Both the position numbers and the translations under genes were made by a program. DNA of 46,916 nucleotides from Alphaproteobacteria bacterium (GTDB lineage Bacteria; Pseudomonadota; Alphaproteobacteria; Micavibrionales; Micavibrionaceae), in contig JAGYOK010000013.1 of the NCBI GenBank assembly GCA_018399685.1, positions 1-46,916 of the forward strand. Reading direction: 5' to 3'. Position 1 is the first letter of the stretch. Each line of letters starts with the position of its first letter. The notes beneath the pieces are model-generated. The model searched no databases. It had not been told where the DNA came from and saw nothing but the letters and a program-made list of their open reading frames with translations. Below, piece after piece: positions 1 through 7,328 of this stretch.

Positions 1-221
1 CGTTGCCGCCGTAGCGCAGGTGGCGAAAATTTTATCACGAATATTTCCATAATGTGCATTTTTTATGCAAAATAGTACTTATTTATATTACTTGGGCTAA
101 TTTTTGGGTGCTCCGCGATAACCCTTTATAATCACTGCAATATTTTTCTTGTATTTTACGAAATACGGTGGTAATTTATGATCATTAACGATATATAAAA
201 AACTGTGTGGGGAGAAATATA
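1..221. other. Left edge, no gene recognised
   Basis: AT-rich sequence with no convincing open reading frame or RNA. The first 25 bases are more GC-rich and may be the tail of a feature lying outside the window. A short GTATTT/AAATAC hairpin near 150-170 lacks a following T run, so I do not call it a terminator. Confidence 0.4.
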
Positions 222-317
222 ATGTTAGCAACTCTATTGGTAATTGTTTTGTCTGTTAACGGCGGCTTGTTTATGGGAACTATCCTGTATACTTACCACC
301 TTAGCTTGATAGATTAG
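222..317 (+). CDS. Possible 31-residue single-pass membrane peptide
   Basis: This short frame begins with ATG about 8 bases after a strong ribosome-binding site (GGGGAGAAATATA) and encodes about 31 residues. Residues 2-22 are almost entirely hydrophobic (start MLATLLVIVLSV), followed by a short polar end, so the product would be one membrane helix. A clear Rho-independent terminator follows about 85 bases downstream at 402-432, which supports a short transcript. I do not recognise a family. The size, the good start context and the terminator argue for a real small gene, but a chance frame in AT-rich DNA cannot be excluded. Confidence 0.35.
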   Translation: MLATLLVIVLSVNGGLFMGTILYTYHLSLID

Positions 318-401
318 GAACCTGTTGTAATTATTTAATTTTTTACAATTTGTGTGGGGCAGGTTTCTTAAAAAAACAATATATAAGCAAAAGTGGGCAA
401 A

Positions 402-432
402 GCCGTCAGAGATATTTCTGGCGGCTTTTTTT
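402..432 (+). terminator. Rho-independent terminator
   Basis: A 9-bp stem (GCCGTCAGA with TCTGGCGGC, one G-T pair) around a small loop is followed directly by seven T residues. It would end a transcript reading rightward from the small frame at 222-317. Confidence 0.7.
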
Positions 433-512
433 AAAAAATCTACGAAAAATGAAAGCGGCTATAAAGACATCCTTTATAGCTATAAATACATAAAATATGC
501 ACTTATAAAAAA

Positions 513-936
513 GATTGAAGAAATCTGTAAGCCGGGTTCTGTCTATGAAAAGGTACGAAGCCCTTTCAAGAGATAGCCATTCATCTAGGATATGTGTTGC
601 CACATACCTCAAGCAACCTACCCGAGCCATCCGGTGCGAAAAATCACCGATCATGCAAACGCATGAAATGTGGCTCCTATTTGGTTTTGCTTCCGGCGTG
701 GTTTACCAAGCCAGCTTCGTTACCGAAACTGCGGTGCGCTCTTACCGCACCTTCTCACCTTTTCCGTTCTACTCATAAGAATAAAACGGTAGTTTCCTTT
801 TCTTCAGCACTTTCCGTCAAACTTGTTTTTTAAAAACAAATATGCCCGGACGTTATCCGGCGCCGTTTTTCCGTGAAGCCCGGACTTTCCTCTCCTGATA
901 AAATATCAGCAGCGGCCATCCGACTTCTTCAATCGA
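513..936 (-). ncRNA. rnpB: RNase P RNA (catalytic subunit)
   Basis: On the minus strand the RNA starts near 936 and ends near 513, about 424 nt. This is the ribozyme that removes 5' leaders from pre-tRNAs with the RnpA protein. The two ends pair perfectly as helix P1: GATTGAAGAA at 934-925 with TTCTTCAATC at 522-513. Just inside the 5' end is the conserved GAGAGGAAAGTCCGGGC block, and near the 3' end is the ACAGAACCCGGCTTA block that forms the P4 pseudoknot with it. The conserved GATGAATGGCTATC segment is also present (about 590-570). After the 3' P1 strand the minus strand runs into six T residues. The RNA lies directly downstream of the amidase gene on the same strand. The ends are inferred from P1 pairing and may be off by a few bases. 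Confidence 0.93.
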
Positions 937-973
937 GGCATAACCTGCCTGAAATATAGCAAAAAGACAAGAT

Positions 974-1708
974 TTATATGTTTTGCGGATCGTTTTCGTT
1001 AATGCGCAACAACGCAACAAGTCGCGCTATAGTTTCTTCACAAGCTTCGCCGGGGCGCTCTGGATTATACTGTTTGAAAATCTCGGGATGATAATGCCGC
1101 TGGAACGCCGTGATGACATCCATATGTGCCGCCATCGGGTTATAACCAAATAAATCAAACAGCTTTTTAGCCTCAAAATCGCTGCGGGCGATGACTTGTG
1201 CTTTTTCACGATCTTCTTCAGTAACAAATGGCCAAACCCCTACACCTTTCCTTGATAGATATTCCCAGTTGAATAATTCACCGGGATCGGTTTTGCGCTC
1301 TGGCGCCACGTCCGAATGTCCTAAAACATATCTTATTTCATGGCGGGACTGGATTTCCTGACACAAACAGCTTACTGCATACATTTGTTCATCGGGAAAT
1401 GCGCGATAGCCAAATTCATGCCCCGGATTAACAATTTCAATACCAATAGAGACAGAGTTAATGTCGCTTTCGCGTTTCCAGTAAGCTACACCCGCATGCC
1501 ATGCTCGCTTATTCTCTGGAACGAGATCATAAACCATGCCAATATCACCAACCAGATAATGGGCGCTTACTTTGCTTTTTGGGTCTGTAAGGCGTTCTTT
1601 TGCCTCTTCCAAGGTTGGCATACCTGTGTAGTGCAACAGGATAATATAGGGAACTTTTCCCGCCGGACGCTCTTCGTAGTGGAGAGATTTTGGTTTTTTT
1701 AGAAACAT
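974..1708 (-). CDS. ampD: N-acetylmuramoyl-L-alanine amidase, AmpD family
   Basis: Predicted zinc amidase that cleaves the MurNAc-L-Ala bond, in AmpD the 1,6-anhydro-muropeptides recovered during wall recycling. The 244-residue protein has one amidase_2 domain at about residues 18-150. His26 (LLHYTGM), His131 (LGHSDVAP) and Asp141 (RKTDPGE) match the three zinc ligands of AmpD, and Lys139 matches the catalytic lysine. A C-terminal extension of about 80 residues (155-244) contains features of a peptidoglycan-binding-like helical domain (FGYNP, ITAFQRHYHPE), as in several amidases of this group. No clear signal peptide is visible, consistent with a cytoplasmic recycling enzyme. It is transcribed toward rnpB and away from msrA. 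AmpD rather than a secreted amidase is inferred from the missing signal sequence. Confidence 0.85.
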   Translation of the reverse strand: MFLKKPKSLHYEERPAGKVPYIILLHYTGMPTLEEAKERLTDPKSKVSAHYLVGDIGMVYDLVPENKRAWHAGVAYWKRESDINSVSIGIEIVNPGHEFGYRAFPDEQMYAVSCLCQEIQSRHEIRYVLGHSDVAPERKTDPGELFNWEYLSRKGVGVWPFVTEEDREKAQVIARSDFEAKKLFDLFGYNPMAAHMDVITAFQRHYHPEIFKQYNPERPGEACEETIARLVALLRINENDPQNI

Positions 1709-1827
1709 TTACGCACCCCTTACGAATGAGTTTAATGAGGGACGTGGCCTAAATGCTATTTAATCTAATAAAAGCAATTACAGCAAGCGAGAAAAATAAA
1801 CAATAGAAAGAAAGATTGAAGGCTACT

Positions 1828-2373
1828 ATGAAAACAAAACCCGAAGGATATCCAATTGCTACACTTGCAGGAGGGTGTTTCTGGTGCATGGAAAGTGAGT
1901 TGAGAAATCTTGATGGTGTATTATACACACGCGTCGGATATACTGGCGGTGGCTTGGAAAACCCTTCTTACAAACAGGTTGGCAATGGCGGAACCGGTCA
2001 CGCCGAGGCAGTGGAAGTCACTTTTGACCCGGAAAAAATCTCCTATCAGGAAATCATCCACTTCTTTTTAACCAAAACACATAACCCGACCCAGCTTGAC
2101 CGTCAGGGAATGGATGTCGGGCCGCAATATCGCTCGGTCATTTTTTACCATGACGAAAAACAAAAAGGCATCGCGGAATATGAAATCCGCAAGATTGATG
2201 CCCTGTCTATGTACAAAGATAAAATTGTTACGGCGGTTATCCCTGCCCAGACTTTTTGGCAAGCAGAAGAATATCATCAGCAATATTACGAGAAGTACAA
2301 GGACACATTCGGACAGATTCATCCGCGCGCTTATCTTAAGCAAAAAGCAAAAATGATAAAGGGAATAAGGTAA
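1828..2373 (+). CDS. msrA: Peptide methionine-S-sulfoxide reductase
   Basis: Repairs oxidised methionine in proteins by reducing the S-sulfoxide. The 181-residue protein has the signature GGCFWCMES with catalytic Cys17, and the conserved GYTGG, GHAEAVEV and QYRSVIF blocks of the MsrA fold. Start: the frame is open from a TTG at 1816, but the ATG at 1828 lies behind GAAGG and gives the usual N-terminus, so I chose it. The only cysteines are Cys17 and Cys20, so the C-terminal recycling cysteines of the E. coli type are absent. Cys20 may act as the resolving residue, as in other GCFWC-type enzymes. It is divergent from the amidase gene across a gap of about 120 bp. Confidence 0.93.
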   Translation: MKTKPEGYPIATLAGGCFWCMESELRNLDGVLYTRVGYTGGGLENPSYKQVGNGGTGHAEAVEVTFDPEKISYQEIIHFFLTKTHNPTQLDRQGMDVGPQYRSVIFYHDEKQKGIAEYEIRKIDALSMYKDKIVTAVIPAQTFWQAEEYHQQYYEKYKDTFGQIHPRAYLKQKAKMIKGIR

Positions 2374-2404
2374 AACCCGATATTTATAGACACGGGCATG
2401 GCTA

Positions 2405-3421
2405 ATGATTAAACAACAAGCCATGGCTATTGTTTTGCGCGACATAATAATTGATGAACCTGTTTTCCTTGCTCCGATGTCGGGGATAAGCGATCTGCCC
2501 TTTCGCCGGATTGTACAAAGGTATGGCGCGGGGCTGGTATTTTCGGAAATGATCGCCAGCAAAGAAGCACTGTATGCTGAAGCCAAAGAAGATAAAAAGC
2601 CCGCCAGCATTAAAGAATCTCGCAAAATGCATCAGTGTTATGACCGTAAGCATAGCAATCCTATCGCTGTACAACTGGCCGGATGTGATCCTGAAATTAT
2701 GGGCAAAGCTGCAAAGCTCAATGAAGAGCGCGGCGCTGATCTGATCGATATTAACTTTGGATGCCCCTCCAAAAGAGTGGTTAATAAAATGGCTGGATCG
2801 GCTTTAATGCAAGATGAGCCGCTGGCCACAGAGATCATGGAGACCTGCGTTCGCGCCGTGAATATTCCGGTGAGCGTTAAGATGCGGCTGGGGTGGGACT
2901 GGCGAAACTGTAATGCTCCGTCTCTGGCTGAAAAGTCACAAAACGCTGGCGTGCAAATGGTAACCGTTCATGGCCGCACACGCGAGCAACGCTATAAGGG
3001 AAATGCCGATTGGAAAGCTGTGCGCGCGGTTAAGGAAGCCGTTGATATCCCCGTTATCGTAAATGGAGATATTTGCACACCCGAAGATGCGGTGCGCGCT
3101 TTGGATGAATCTTGCGCCGATGGTGTTATGATTGGGCGCGCAGCCCAAGGGCGCCCGTGGCTATTGCGCCAGATAATCGATACGCTAAAATATGGTAAGC
3201 CCTCACCGGAGCCGAGCCGCGAAGAAAAATGCGCTCTTGTTTTAGAGCATTACGATGCGATGCTGGAATATTACGGCGAGCGTAACGGCATTAAAATCGC
3301 CCGCAAGCATATTGGCTGGTACAGCGCGGGTTATGAAGGCTCGGCTCAGTTTCGAAATGAAGTCAATCATATGAATAATCCTGATGCCATTAAAGAAAAA
3401 CTGGCCACGTTTTTTGGGTAG
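2405..3421 (+). CDS. dusB: tRNA-dihydrouridine synthase, DusB/NifR3 family
   Basis: Flavoenzyme that reduces specific uridines in the tRNA D-loop to dihydrouridine using FMN and NAD(P)H. The 338-residue protein has the APMSGISDLPFR start of the TIM barrel (residues 23-34), the catalytic Cys120 in the FGCPSKRV motif, the FMN-phosphate-binding segment VNGDI...ADGVMIGRAAQGRPW, and a C-terminal helical tRNA-binding domain. The motifs fit DusB best. Start: ATG 2405 was used, but a second ATG at 2423 is possible and neither has a strong ribosome-binding site. In many alphaproteobacteria dusB precedes ntrBC. Here the next gene is mraZ after a 330-bp regulatory region. Confidence 0.9.
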   Translation: MIKQQAMAIVLRDIIIDEPVFLAPMSGISDLPFRRIVQRYGAGLVFSEMIASKEALYAEAKEDKKPASIKESRKMHQCYDRKHSNPIAVQLAGCDPEIMGKAAKLNEERGADLIDINFGCPSKRVVNKMAGSALMQDEPLATEIMETCVRAVNIPVSVKMRLGWDWRNCNAPSLAEKSQNAGVQMVTVHGRTREQRYKGNADWKAVRAVKEAVDIPVIVNGDICTPEDAVRALDESCADGVMIGRAAQGRPWLLRQIIDTLKYGKPSPEPSREEKCALVLEHYDAMLEYYGERNGIKIARKHIGWYSAGYEGSAQFRNEVNHMNNPDAIKEKLATFFG

Positions 3422-3520
3422 CCATGCAACCGCTTAATGCTTTTATAAAAATACGTATAGATTTTGATCTTACAGCTATTTTTAAACTCCCATTTAAAGG
3501 CTCAAAAAGTTATTAATTTT

Positions 3521-3529
3521 TTATCCACA
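3521..3529 (+). promoter_or_regulatory. DnaA box
   Basis: TTATCCACA is an exact match to the consensus DnaA-binding 9-mer TTATNCACA. It lies about 230 bp upstream of mraZ, outside any gene. An identical box occurs at 23262-23270 upstream of ftsZ. The match is exact, but binding is inferred. Confidence 0.5.
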
Positions 3530-3606
3530 GGCTTATACATTTCTTCTCCACCGTAACCGGAAAAAATTATTATTTTTTAAGATATTAGGGCGTGTTCTTA
3601 TTGACT

Positions 3607-3641
3607 ATCCATTGTATCCCATGATATCCCATAAATATCCA
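3607..3641 (-). promoter_or_regulatory. MraZ operator, four direct repeats
   Basis: On the minus strand the pattern is TGGAT-N5-TGGGA-N5-TGGGA-N5-TGGAT. The boxes begin exactly 10 bp apart (plus-strand positions 3607, 3617, 3627, 3637). MraZ is known to bind TGGGN direct repeats separated by 5 nt in front of its own operon. The two central boxes match perfectly and the outer two have A in place of the third G. The array begins directly after a TTGACT -35-like hexamer, which fits autorepression of the cluster. Confidence 0.8.
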
Positions 3642-3755
3642 TGTTTAGTCACATCTGTGGCATGGCTATGCGTGGAGGGTCGTGTGCGGCGAGTTATCCA
3701 TCCTGAATTTAAGCAAGTGGTTTGCTGATCAGGTAGGGGTAGAGGTTTGTTCTAA

Positions 3756-4217
3756 ATGGCATTATTCCTGTCGACATTCACAAACAAGATTGACAAGAAG
3801 GGGCGAGTTTCCGTCCCCGCACCCTTTCGCACGGCATTGGGAGAGCAAATTAAGGATGGCATCGTTGTGTTTGCATCTCACCAGCACCCTTGTCTGGAGG
3901 GGTTCGACTGGGCGAAAATGGATGAAATAGGCGACCGTATGGATCATTACGACTTGTTTTCCGACGAGCAGGATGATCTGGCCACTACAATTTTCGGACA
4001 AAGCGTGCAGCTATTCCTTGATGGAGACGGGCGCGCTTGCTTGCCGGAGCGTCTAATAAAGGCGGCGAGCCTTGAGGAACAAGCGACGTTTGTTGGTCTG
4101 GGGCGTAAATTCCAGATATGGAATCCTGATTTATTTGAGCAACGTCAGGCCAGAGCGCTAGGCGCGGTTCAGGATAAAAAGTTGACAATCCCTCAAAATA
4201 TAAGGGGGGCATTGTAA
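3756..4217 (+). CDS. mraZ: Transcriptional regulator MraZ
   Basis: DNA-binding regulator that opens the dcw cluster and represses it in species where it has been studied. The 153-residue protein contains two swapped-hairpin AbrB-like (SpoVT/MraZ) domains: the first at about 5-50 (NKIDKKGRVSVPAPFR), the second at about 80-130 (LDGDGRACLPERLI), the usual duplicated layout. Family length is about 140-155. It is the first gene of the operon. Its TAA stop overlaps the rsmH ATG by one base (TAATG), so the two are probably translationally coupled. The operator array at 3607-3641 indicates autoregulation. Confidence 0.95.
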   Translation: MALFLSTFTNKIDKKGRVSVPAPFRTALGEQIKDGIVVFASHQHPCLEGFDWAKMDEIGDRMDHYDLFSDEQDDLATTIFGQSVQLFLDGDGRACLPERLIKAASLEEQATFVGLGRKFQIWNPDLFEQRQARALGAVQDKKLTIPQNIRGAL

Positions 4218-5203
4218 TGCAAGCGGCATCCTGCTCTCGGCAATCTTCTCACTTACCGGTTATGCTGGACGAAGTTCTTGAGGCTTTGGATGTTTCCGAT
4301 GGAGAAGTTTACGTAGACGGCACTTTCGGCGCGGGCGGTTATTCGCGCGCAATGCTGGAAGCGGCGGATTGCCATGTATATGCGATTGACCGCGACCCGA
4401 AGGCGGTAAAGCAGGCTGATGACATAAAACAAGAATATGGTGAGCGCTTTACCTTCATGCGCGGGTGTTTCGGCGATGTAGCGGAATTGCTGGATGAGCA
4501 TGGCTGCAAGCAGCGCGTTAATGGTTTTGTTCTGGATGTCGGTGTGTCTTCAATGCAAATTGACGAGGCAGAGCGCGGCTTTTCCTTCCGTTATGACGGG
4601 CCTCTTGATATGCGTATGGACACCGCCGATGAAGATGCTCAAACGGCTGCGGATATTGTAAATACATATGGTGAAAAGGAGCTGGCGGATATTTTATACA
4701 GATACGGGCAGGAGCGCCTCTCGCGCCGTATCTCAAAAGCAGTTGTGCAAAGACGCAAAGAAGAGCTTTTCACCCGTACGCAAGACCTCGCCGAATGTAT
4801 TCGCTCGGTGATGCCCAAGAAGCCGGGGGACAAAATTGATCCGGCCACGCGCAGCTTTCAGGCTTTGCGCATTGCTGTGAATGATGAGCTGGGAGAGCTT
4901 TCCCGTGCGCTCGAAGCATCAGAAAAAGTGCTGGAAGAGGGCGGGCGACTTGTTGTTGTGAGCTTCCATTCTTTGGAAGATGGCGCAGTAAAATCTTACC
5001 TGAAAGACAAGTCCGGCGGCAATCCTGCGGTATCCCGCCATTTGCCTGTCAATGAGTCTGTGAAAGATGCCGTTTATACGCTGCCCAAACGTAATAAAGC
5101 AATCAAACCTTCTGCCAGTGAAATCCAAACAAATCCACGTTCACGCTCGGCGCGTCTGCGTTATGCCGTGCGTTTGCCAATAAAAGGGGAGGGCGCGCAG
5201 TAA
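4217..5203 (+). CDS. rsmH: 16S rRNA m4C1402 methyltransferase RsmH (MraW)
   Basis: S-adenosylmethionine-dependent enzyme that N4-methylates C1402 in the decoding centre of 16S rRNA. The 328-residue protein begins its catalytic domain with HLPVMLDEVLEAL. The SAM-binding loop DGTFGAGGYS lies at residues 34-43, followed by AIDRDP, the conserved LDVGVSSMQID and the C-terminal VVSFHSLED motif. Length is normal. The gene overlaps mraZ and ftsL by one base each through TAATG junctions. Confidence 0.96.
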   Translation: MQAASCSRQSSHLPVMLDEVLEALDVSDGEVYVDGTFGAGGYSRAMLEAADCHVYAIDRDPKAVKQADDIKQEYGERFTFMRGCFGDVAELLDEHGCKQRVNGFVLDVGVSSMQIDEAERGFSFRYDGPLDMRMDTADEDAQTAADIVNTYGEKELADILYRYGQERLSRRISKAVVQRRKEELFTRTQDLAECIRSVMPKKPGDKIDPATRSFQALRIAVNDELGELSRALEASEKVLEEGGRLVVVSFHSLEDGAVKSYLKDKSGGNPAVSRHLPVNESVKDAVYTLPKRNKAIKPSASEIQTNPRSRSARLRYAVRLPIKGEGAQ

Positions 5204-5589
5204 TGAAAACAGCCTTCCTTAAATATGGCATAGTTTTAACTCTTTTGGTGCTGAGCGCTGTGACTTTAATGCATGTCTCCCAAAGCGTGCAACAGCTTGA
5301 GCGGGATATATCGCGCTATGACCGCGAGATAGATCAGGAAAAAGAAAAAATCCGGGTTCTGAAAGCCGAATGGGCATATCTGAATAACCCCAAAAGACTT
5401 GAGGTGCTGGCTGCTGGTGGTTACGACATGCAAGCACCAGAGACTGACATGCTGGTAAGTGATCCGGCTCGCCTGCCCAATATGTTCACTGCTGACCAAA
5501 GCGCCTTGCCTTCAATCACTCCTTCCTCTGGCGCATCCCCCAAAAACAAACTTTCCCTTCATCCTCAAAAACACGGGGAGAAGCAATAA
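5203..5589 (+). CDS. ftsL: Cell division protein FtsL
   Basis: Small bitopic divisome protein that, with FtsB and FtsQ, links early division proteins to FtsW-FtsI. The 128-residue protein has a short cytoplasmic start, one membrane helix at about residues 5-25, then a charged coiled-coil segment (about 28-55, rich in E, K and R). The FtsL-typical NNPKRLEVLA block follows at about 61-70. A Ser/Pro-rich tail of about 50 residues comes after it. Sequence conservation in this family is poor, so the call rests on the pattern and on position between rsmH and ftsI. Both junctions are TAATG overlaps. Confidence 0.88.
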   Translation: MKTAFLKYGIVLTLLVLSAVTLMHVSQSVQQLERDISRYDREIDQEKEKIRVLKAEWAYLNNPKRLEVLAAGGYDMQAPETDMLVSDPARLPNMFTADQSALPSITPSSGASPKNKLSLHPQKHGEKQ

Positions 5590-7328
5590 TGTGGCGATCC
5601 GCACATCGCAAATCTATCGTTATTGAAGGGGAGCGCCGCATTAGCGCATCCATAGCGCAAGGCCGTTTATCCATTTTAGGGGTGTGCTTTGTCACGGCGT
5701 ACTTGATTATGGCTCTGCGTCTGCTTGATTTAAGCATTGTGCAAACGCACGCTCTTTCCGGCGGCGAGGAGCCAATCAGTGCAGAAAGCGTGGTAGTAGA
5801 AGAAATAGCGCAGCGTCGGGGCGATATTTACGACCGTAACGGGTTTTTGATTGCCACAACGATTAAGTCTCCTTCCTTGTATGTTGACCCGTCCATGGTT
5901 CTAAACCCACAGGATTTGAGCGCAAAACTCGCAGGCATATTGCCTGAAATGGATCAGGAAAAAGCCACTAAAGCCATGTGCGCCAAAAACCGTTTTGGCT
6001 GGCTGGCTTATGATATAACTCCGGCGCAGCAGCAAAAAATACTGGAAATCGGTGATCCTTCATTAGGTTTTAAATATCATTACCGCCGCGTTTACCCGCA
6101 AGAAGAGCTATTTGCCCATATGCTAGGCCATACGGATCGTGATGGGCTAGGCTTGTCTGGAATAGAGCGCGGCTTTGATGATTTCCTTGCCAAAGGCGAA
6201 GATATTACGTTGTCCATGGATTTACGCCTCCAGCATGCTGTGCGCCGTGAAGTGCAAAGCGCGATAGAGGAGTTTAGCGCCAATGCTGGTGTGGGAATTA
6301 TTATGGACGCACGCAGTGGAGAGGTTTTAGCTGGCGTATCGCTACCCGATTTTGATCTTAATGAAGCCGGAAAAGCCAGCCCGGACGAATCGTTTAACCG
6401 TATGACGCTTGGCGTATACGAGCTTGGCTCCATGTTTAAAATCTTCTCAACCGCTGCACTTCTGGAAATCAGGAAAGTGGGCATGGATCATACATTTGAT
6501 GCGCGAAAACCTTTGAAAGTCGGCTGGTACAAGATTGATGATTACCACGCACAAAAGCGTATCTTGACCGTTCCCGAAGTCTTTATGTATTCCTCTAATA
6601 TCGGCAGCGCCCTTATGGGTAAGGCTGTAGGTGGAAAAGCGCTGGAGGCGTTTTACAAAGATCTGGGGCTGCTAAATGAGCCTGATTTTGACATTAAAGA
6701 AGTCGGCAAACCGATTATACCTAAAAGCCCATGGCGCGAAGATTCCACAATGACAGCCTCTTACGGTCACGGTATTTCCACCTCGCCCTTGCAAATGAGC
6801 GCGGCAGTAGCCTCTATCATTAATGGAGGGATAGCTGTTCAACCGACTTTGCTTATAGAGGACGAGGAGCAGCGGCGCTTGAAAAGTGATGTACGTGTTA
6901 TTTCCGAAGAAACATCCGAAGATATACGCCGGCTTATGCGTCTTGTTGTAACGCAGGGCACAGGTAAAAACGCCGATGTTTCCGGCATTGCAATCGGCGG
7001 TAAAACCGGTACAGCCGAAAAAATCGTAAATGGCCGCTATAGCCGTAACCAGCTTATCTCTTCTTTCGTAGCCGCGTTCCCTATGGACAACCCGCGCTAC
7101 GTCATTATGGTCATGGTAGATGAGCCTCACGGCACAAAGAAAAGCTTTGGTTATGCCACAGCAGGCTGGGTCGCCGCTCCGGCAATCGCCCGCATTACAA
7201 CATCCATGGTCTCCATCCTCGGCCTTCCTGCCGACCAGTATGATCCTGCTCAGGATATTTCACTGGATCTCCTCCCCTACATACAAGACAAAAAACACAA
7301 AGGAAAGCAGCTTGCCTTATACCAATGA
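5589..7328 (+). CDS. ftsI: Septal peptidoglycan transpeptidase FtsI (PBP3)
   Basis: Class B penicillin-binding protein that cross-links septal peptidoglycan in complex with FtsW. In the 579-residue protein one membrane helix lies at about 29-48. The PBP dimerisation domain follows, with RRGDIYDRNG. The transpeptidase domain has all three active-site motifs: SMFK with nucleophile Ser281 and Lys284, SSN at 335-337 and KTGT at 472-475. Length and order are normal. It starts at a TAATG overlap with ftsL, and its 3' end overlaps the start of murE by 17 bases. Confidence 0.96.
   Translation: MWRSAHRKSIVIEGERRISASIAQGRLSILGVCFVTAYLIMALRLLDLSIVQTHALSGGEEPISAESVVVEEIAQRRGDIYDRNGFLIATTIKSPSLYVDPSMVLNPQDLSAKLAGILPEMDQEKATKAMCAKNRFGWLAYDITPAQQQKILEIGDPSLGFKYHYRRVYPQEELFAHMLGHTDRDGLGLSGIERGFDDFLAKGEDITLSMDLRLQHAVRREVQSAIEEFSANAGVGIIMDARSGEVLAGVSLPDFDLNEAGKASPDESFNRMTLGVYELGSMFKIFSTAALLEIRKVGMDHTFDARKPLKVGWYKIDDYHAQKRILTVPEVFMYSSNIGSALMGKAVGGKALEAFYKDLGLLNEPDFDIKEVGKPIIPKSPWREDSTMTASYGHGISTSPLQMSAAVASIINGGIAVQPTLLIEDEEQRRLKSDVRVISEETSEDIRRLMRLVVTQGTGKNADVSGIAIGGKTGTAEKIVNGRYSRNQLISSFVAAFPMDNPRYVIMVMVDEPHGTKKSFGYATAGWVAAPAIARITTSMVSILGLPADQYDPAQDISLDLLPYIQDKKHKGKQLALYQ

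Larger units (their letters stand above)
3422..3755 (+). promoter_or_regulatory. Control region upstream of the division and cell wall operon
   Basis: This 334-bp gene-free stretch separates the dihydrouridine synthase from mraZ. It holds a perfect DnaA box (3521-3529), a candidate -35 element TTGACT at 3601-3606, and four evenly spaced MraZ boxes (3607-3641). The rest is AT-rich. The candidate -35 directly abuts the MraZ boxes, so bound MraZ would block RNA polymerase. A weak GAGG about 11 bases before the mraZ ATG is the probable ribosome-binding site. Confidence 0.6.

Noticed and set aside
458-480. Perfect 9-bp hairpin (GCTATAAAG/CTTTATAGC) beyond the rnpB 3' end
   Set aside because: It has no adjacent T run on either strand, so it is not a convincing terminator. 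It may aid rnpB termination, but this cannot be shown.
352-833. Several short open frames on both strands at 352-833
   Set aside because: They overlap the RNase P RNA and its flanking terminator hairpins. They have no ribosome-binding sites and the translations look random.
3682-3930. 82-codon plus-strand frame overlapping the start of mraZ
   Set aside because: It is a shadow of mraZ in another frame. It starts with GTG in the control region and has no family resemblance.
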